From Frankiaceae bacterium (lineage in GTDB: Bacteria; Actinomycetota; Actinomycetes; JAFAQI01): a stretch of 5,957 nt of DNA. Location: the NCBI GenBank assembly GCA_030840615.1, contig JAVEEE010000482.1, positions 1 to 5,957 on the forward strand, read 5' to 3'. Position numbers and translations under genes: made by a program. Below, one piece after another: positions 5,922 through 5,957 of this stretch. How positions within the stretch are numbered: the first letter of the stretch is position 1; each line of letters opens with the position of its first letter. The notes beneath the pieces were generated by a model. The model ran no database searches and was not told the origin of the DNA. It saw only the letters and a list, made by a program, of their open reading frames with translations.

Positions 5922-5957
5922 CCTGGCCGCGCCAACAGGGCTGGAAAGTGGTCCCAA

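Noticed and set aside
5918..5923. TTGACC on the plus strand as a -35 box for an outward promoter at the right edge
   Set aside because: No TANNNT-like -10 sequence lies at a suitable distance before the window ends, and no plus-strand gene can be seen.

Overview
This 5,957-base window comes from a high-GC bacterium, most likely an actinobacterium. The evidence is strong G/C preference at third codon positions, frequent GTG starts, an M. tuberculosis-type class II DAHP synthase and the shape of the sigma-like/anti-sigma-like membrane protein. The family cannot be fixed from this sequence. The window is almost fully coding: five genes and very short gaps. I see no tRNA, rRNA, CRISPR array, insertion sequence or phage gene.

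Layout. (1) Bases 1-873, plus strand: the last 290 codons of a class II DAHP synthase (shikimate pathway), cut by the left edge. (2) Bases 896-2242, minus strand and convergent with it: a 448-residue single-pass membrane protein with a degenerate ECF-sigma-like N-terminus, a zinc-binding anti-sigma-like HxxxCxxC motif, one transmembrane helix, a Ser/Thr/Pro-rich stalk and an extracellular IPT/TIG-like beta domain. (3) Bases 2260-3300, plus strand and divergent from it: a complete low-specificity L-threonine aldolase. (4) Bases 3278-3733, minus strand: a small unrecognised protein whose end overlaps the aldolase end by 23 bases. (5) Bases 3733-5859, minus strand: a PAS-PAS-GGDEF-EAL protein for cyclic-di-GMP turnover. 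It lies upstream of gene 4 and is joined to it by a one-base TGATG stop/start overlap. Bases 5860-5957 hold its leader and probable promoter.

How the genes relate. Genes 5 and 4 look like a translationally coupled two-gene operon. Genes 2 and 3 share only a 17-base gap. That gap contains TACTTTA, which reads as a TANNNT -10 element on both strands and lies exactly six bases from each GTG start. This suggests one symmetric, bidirectional promoter giving two leaderless transcripts whose start sites are 18 bp apart. The DAHP synthase has no visible functional link to the rest. The most interesting points are the symmetric leaderless promoter, the fused sigma/anti-sigma-like transmembrane protein, and the unknown protein coupled to the c-di-GMP enzyme, with a possible flagellar-type (sigma-28/WhiG) promoter ahead of that pair.
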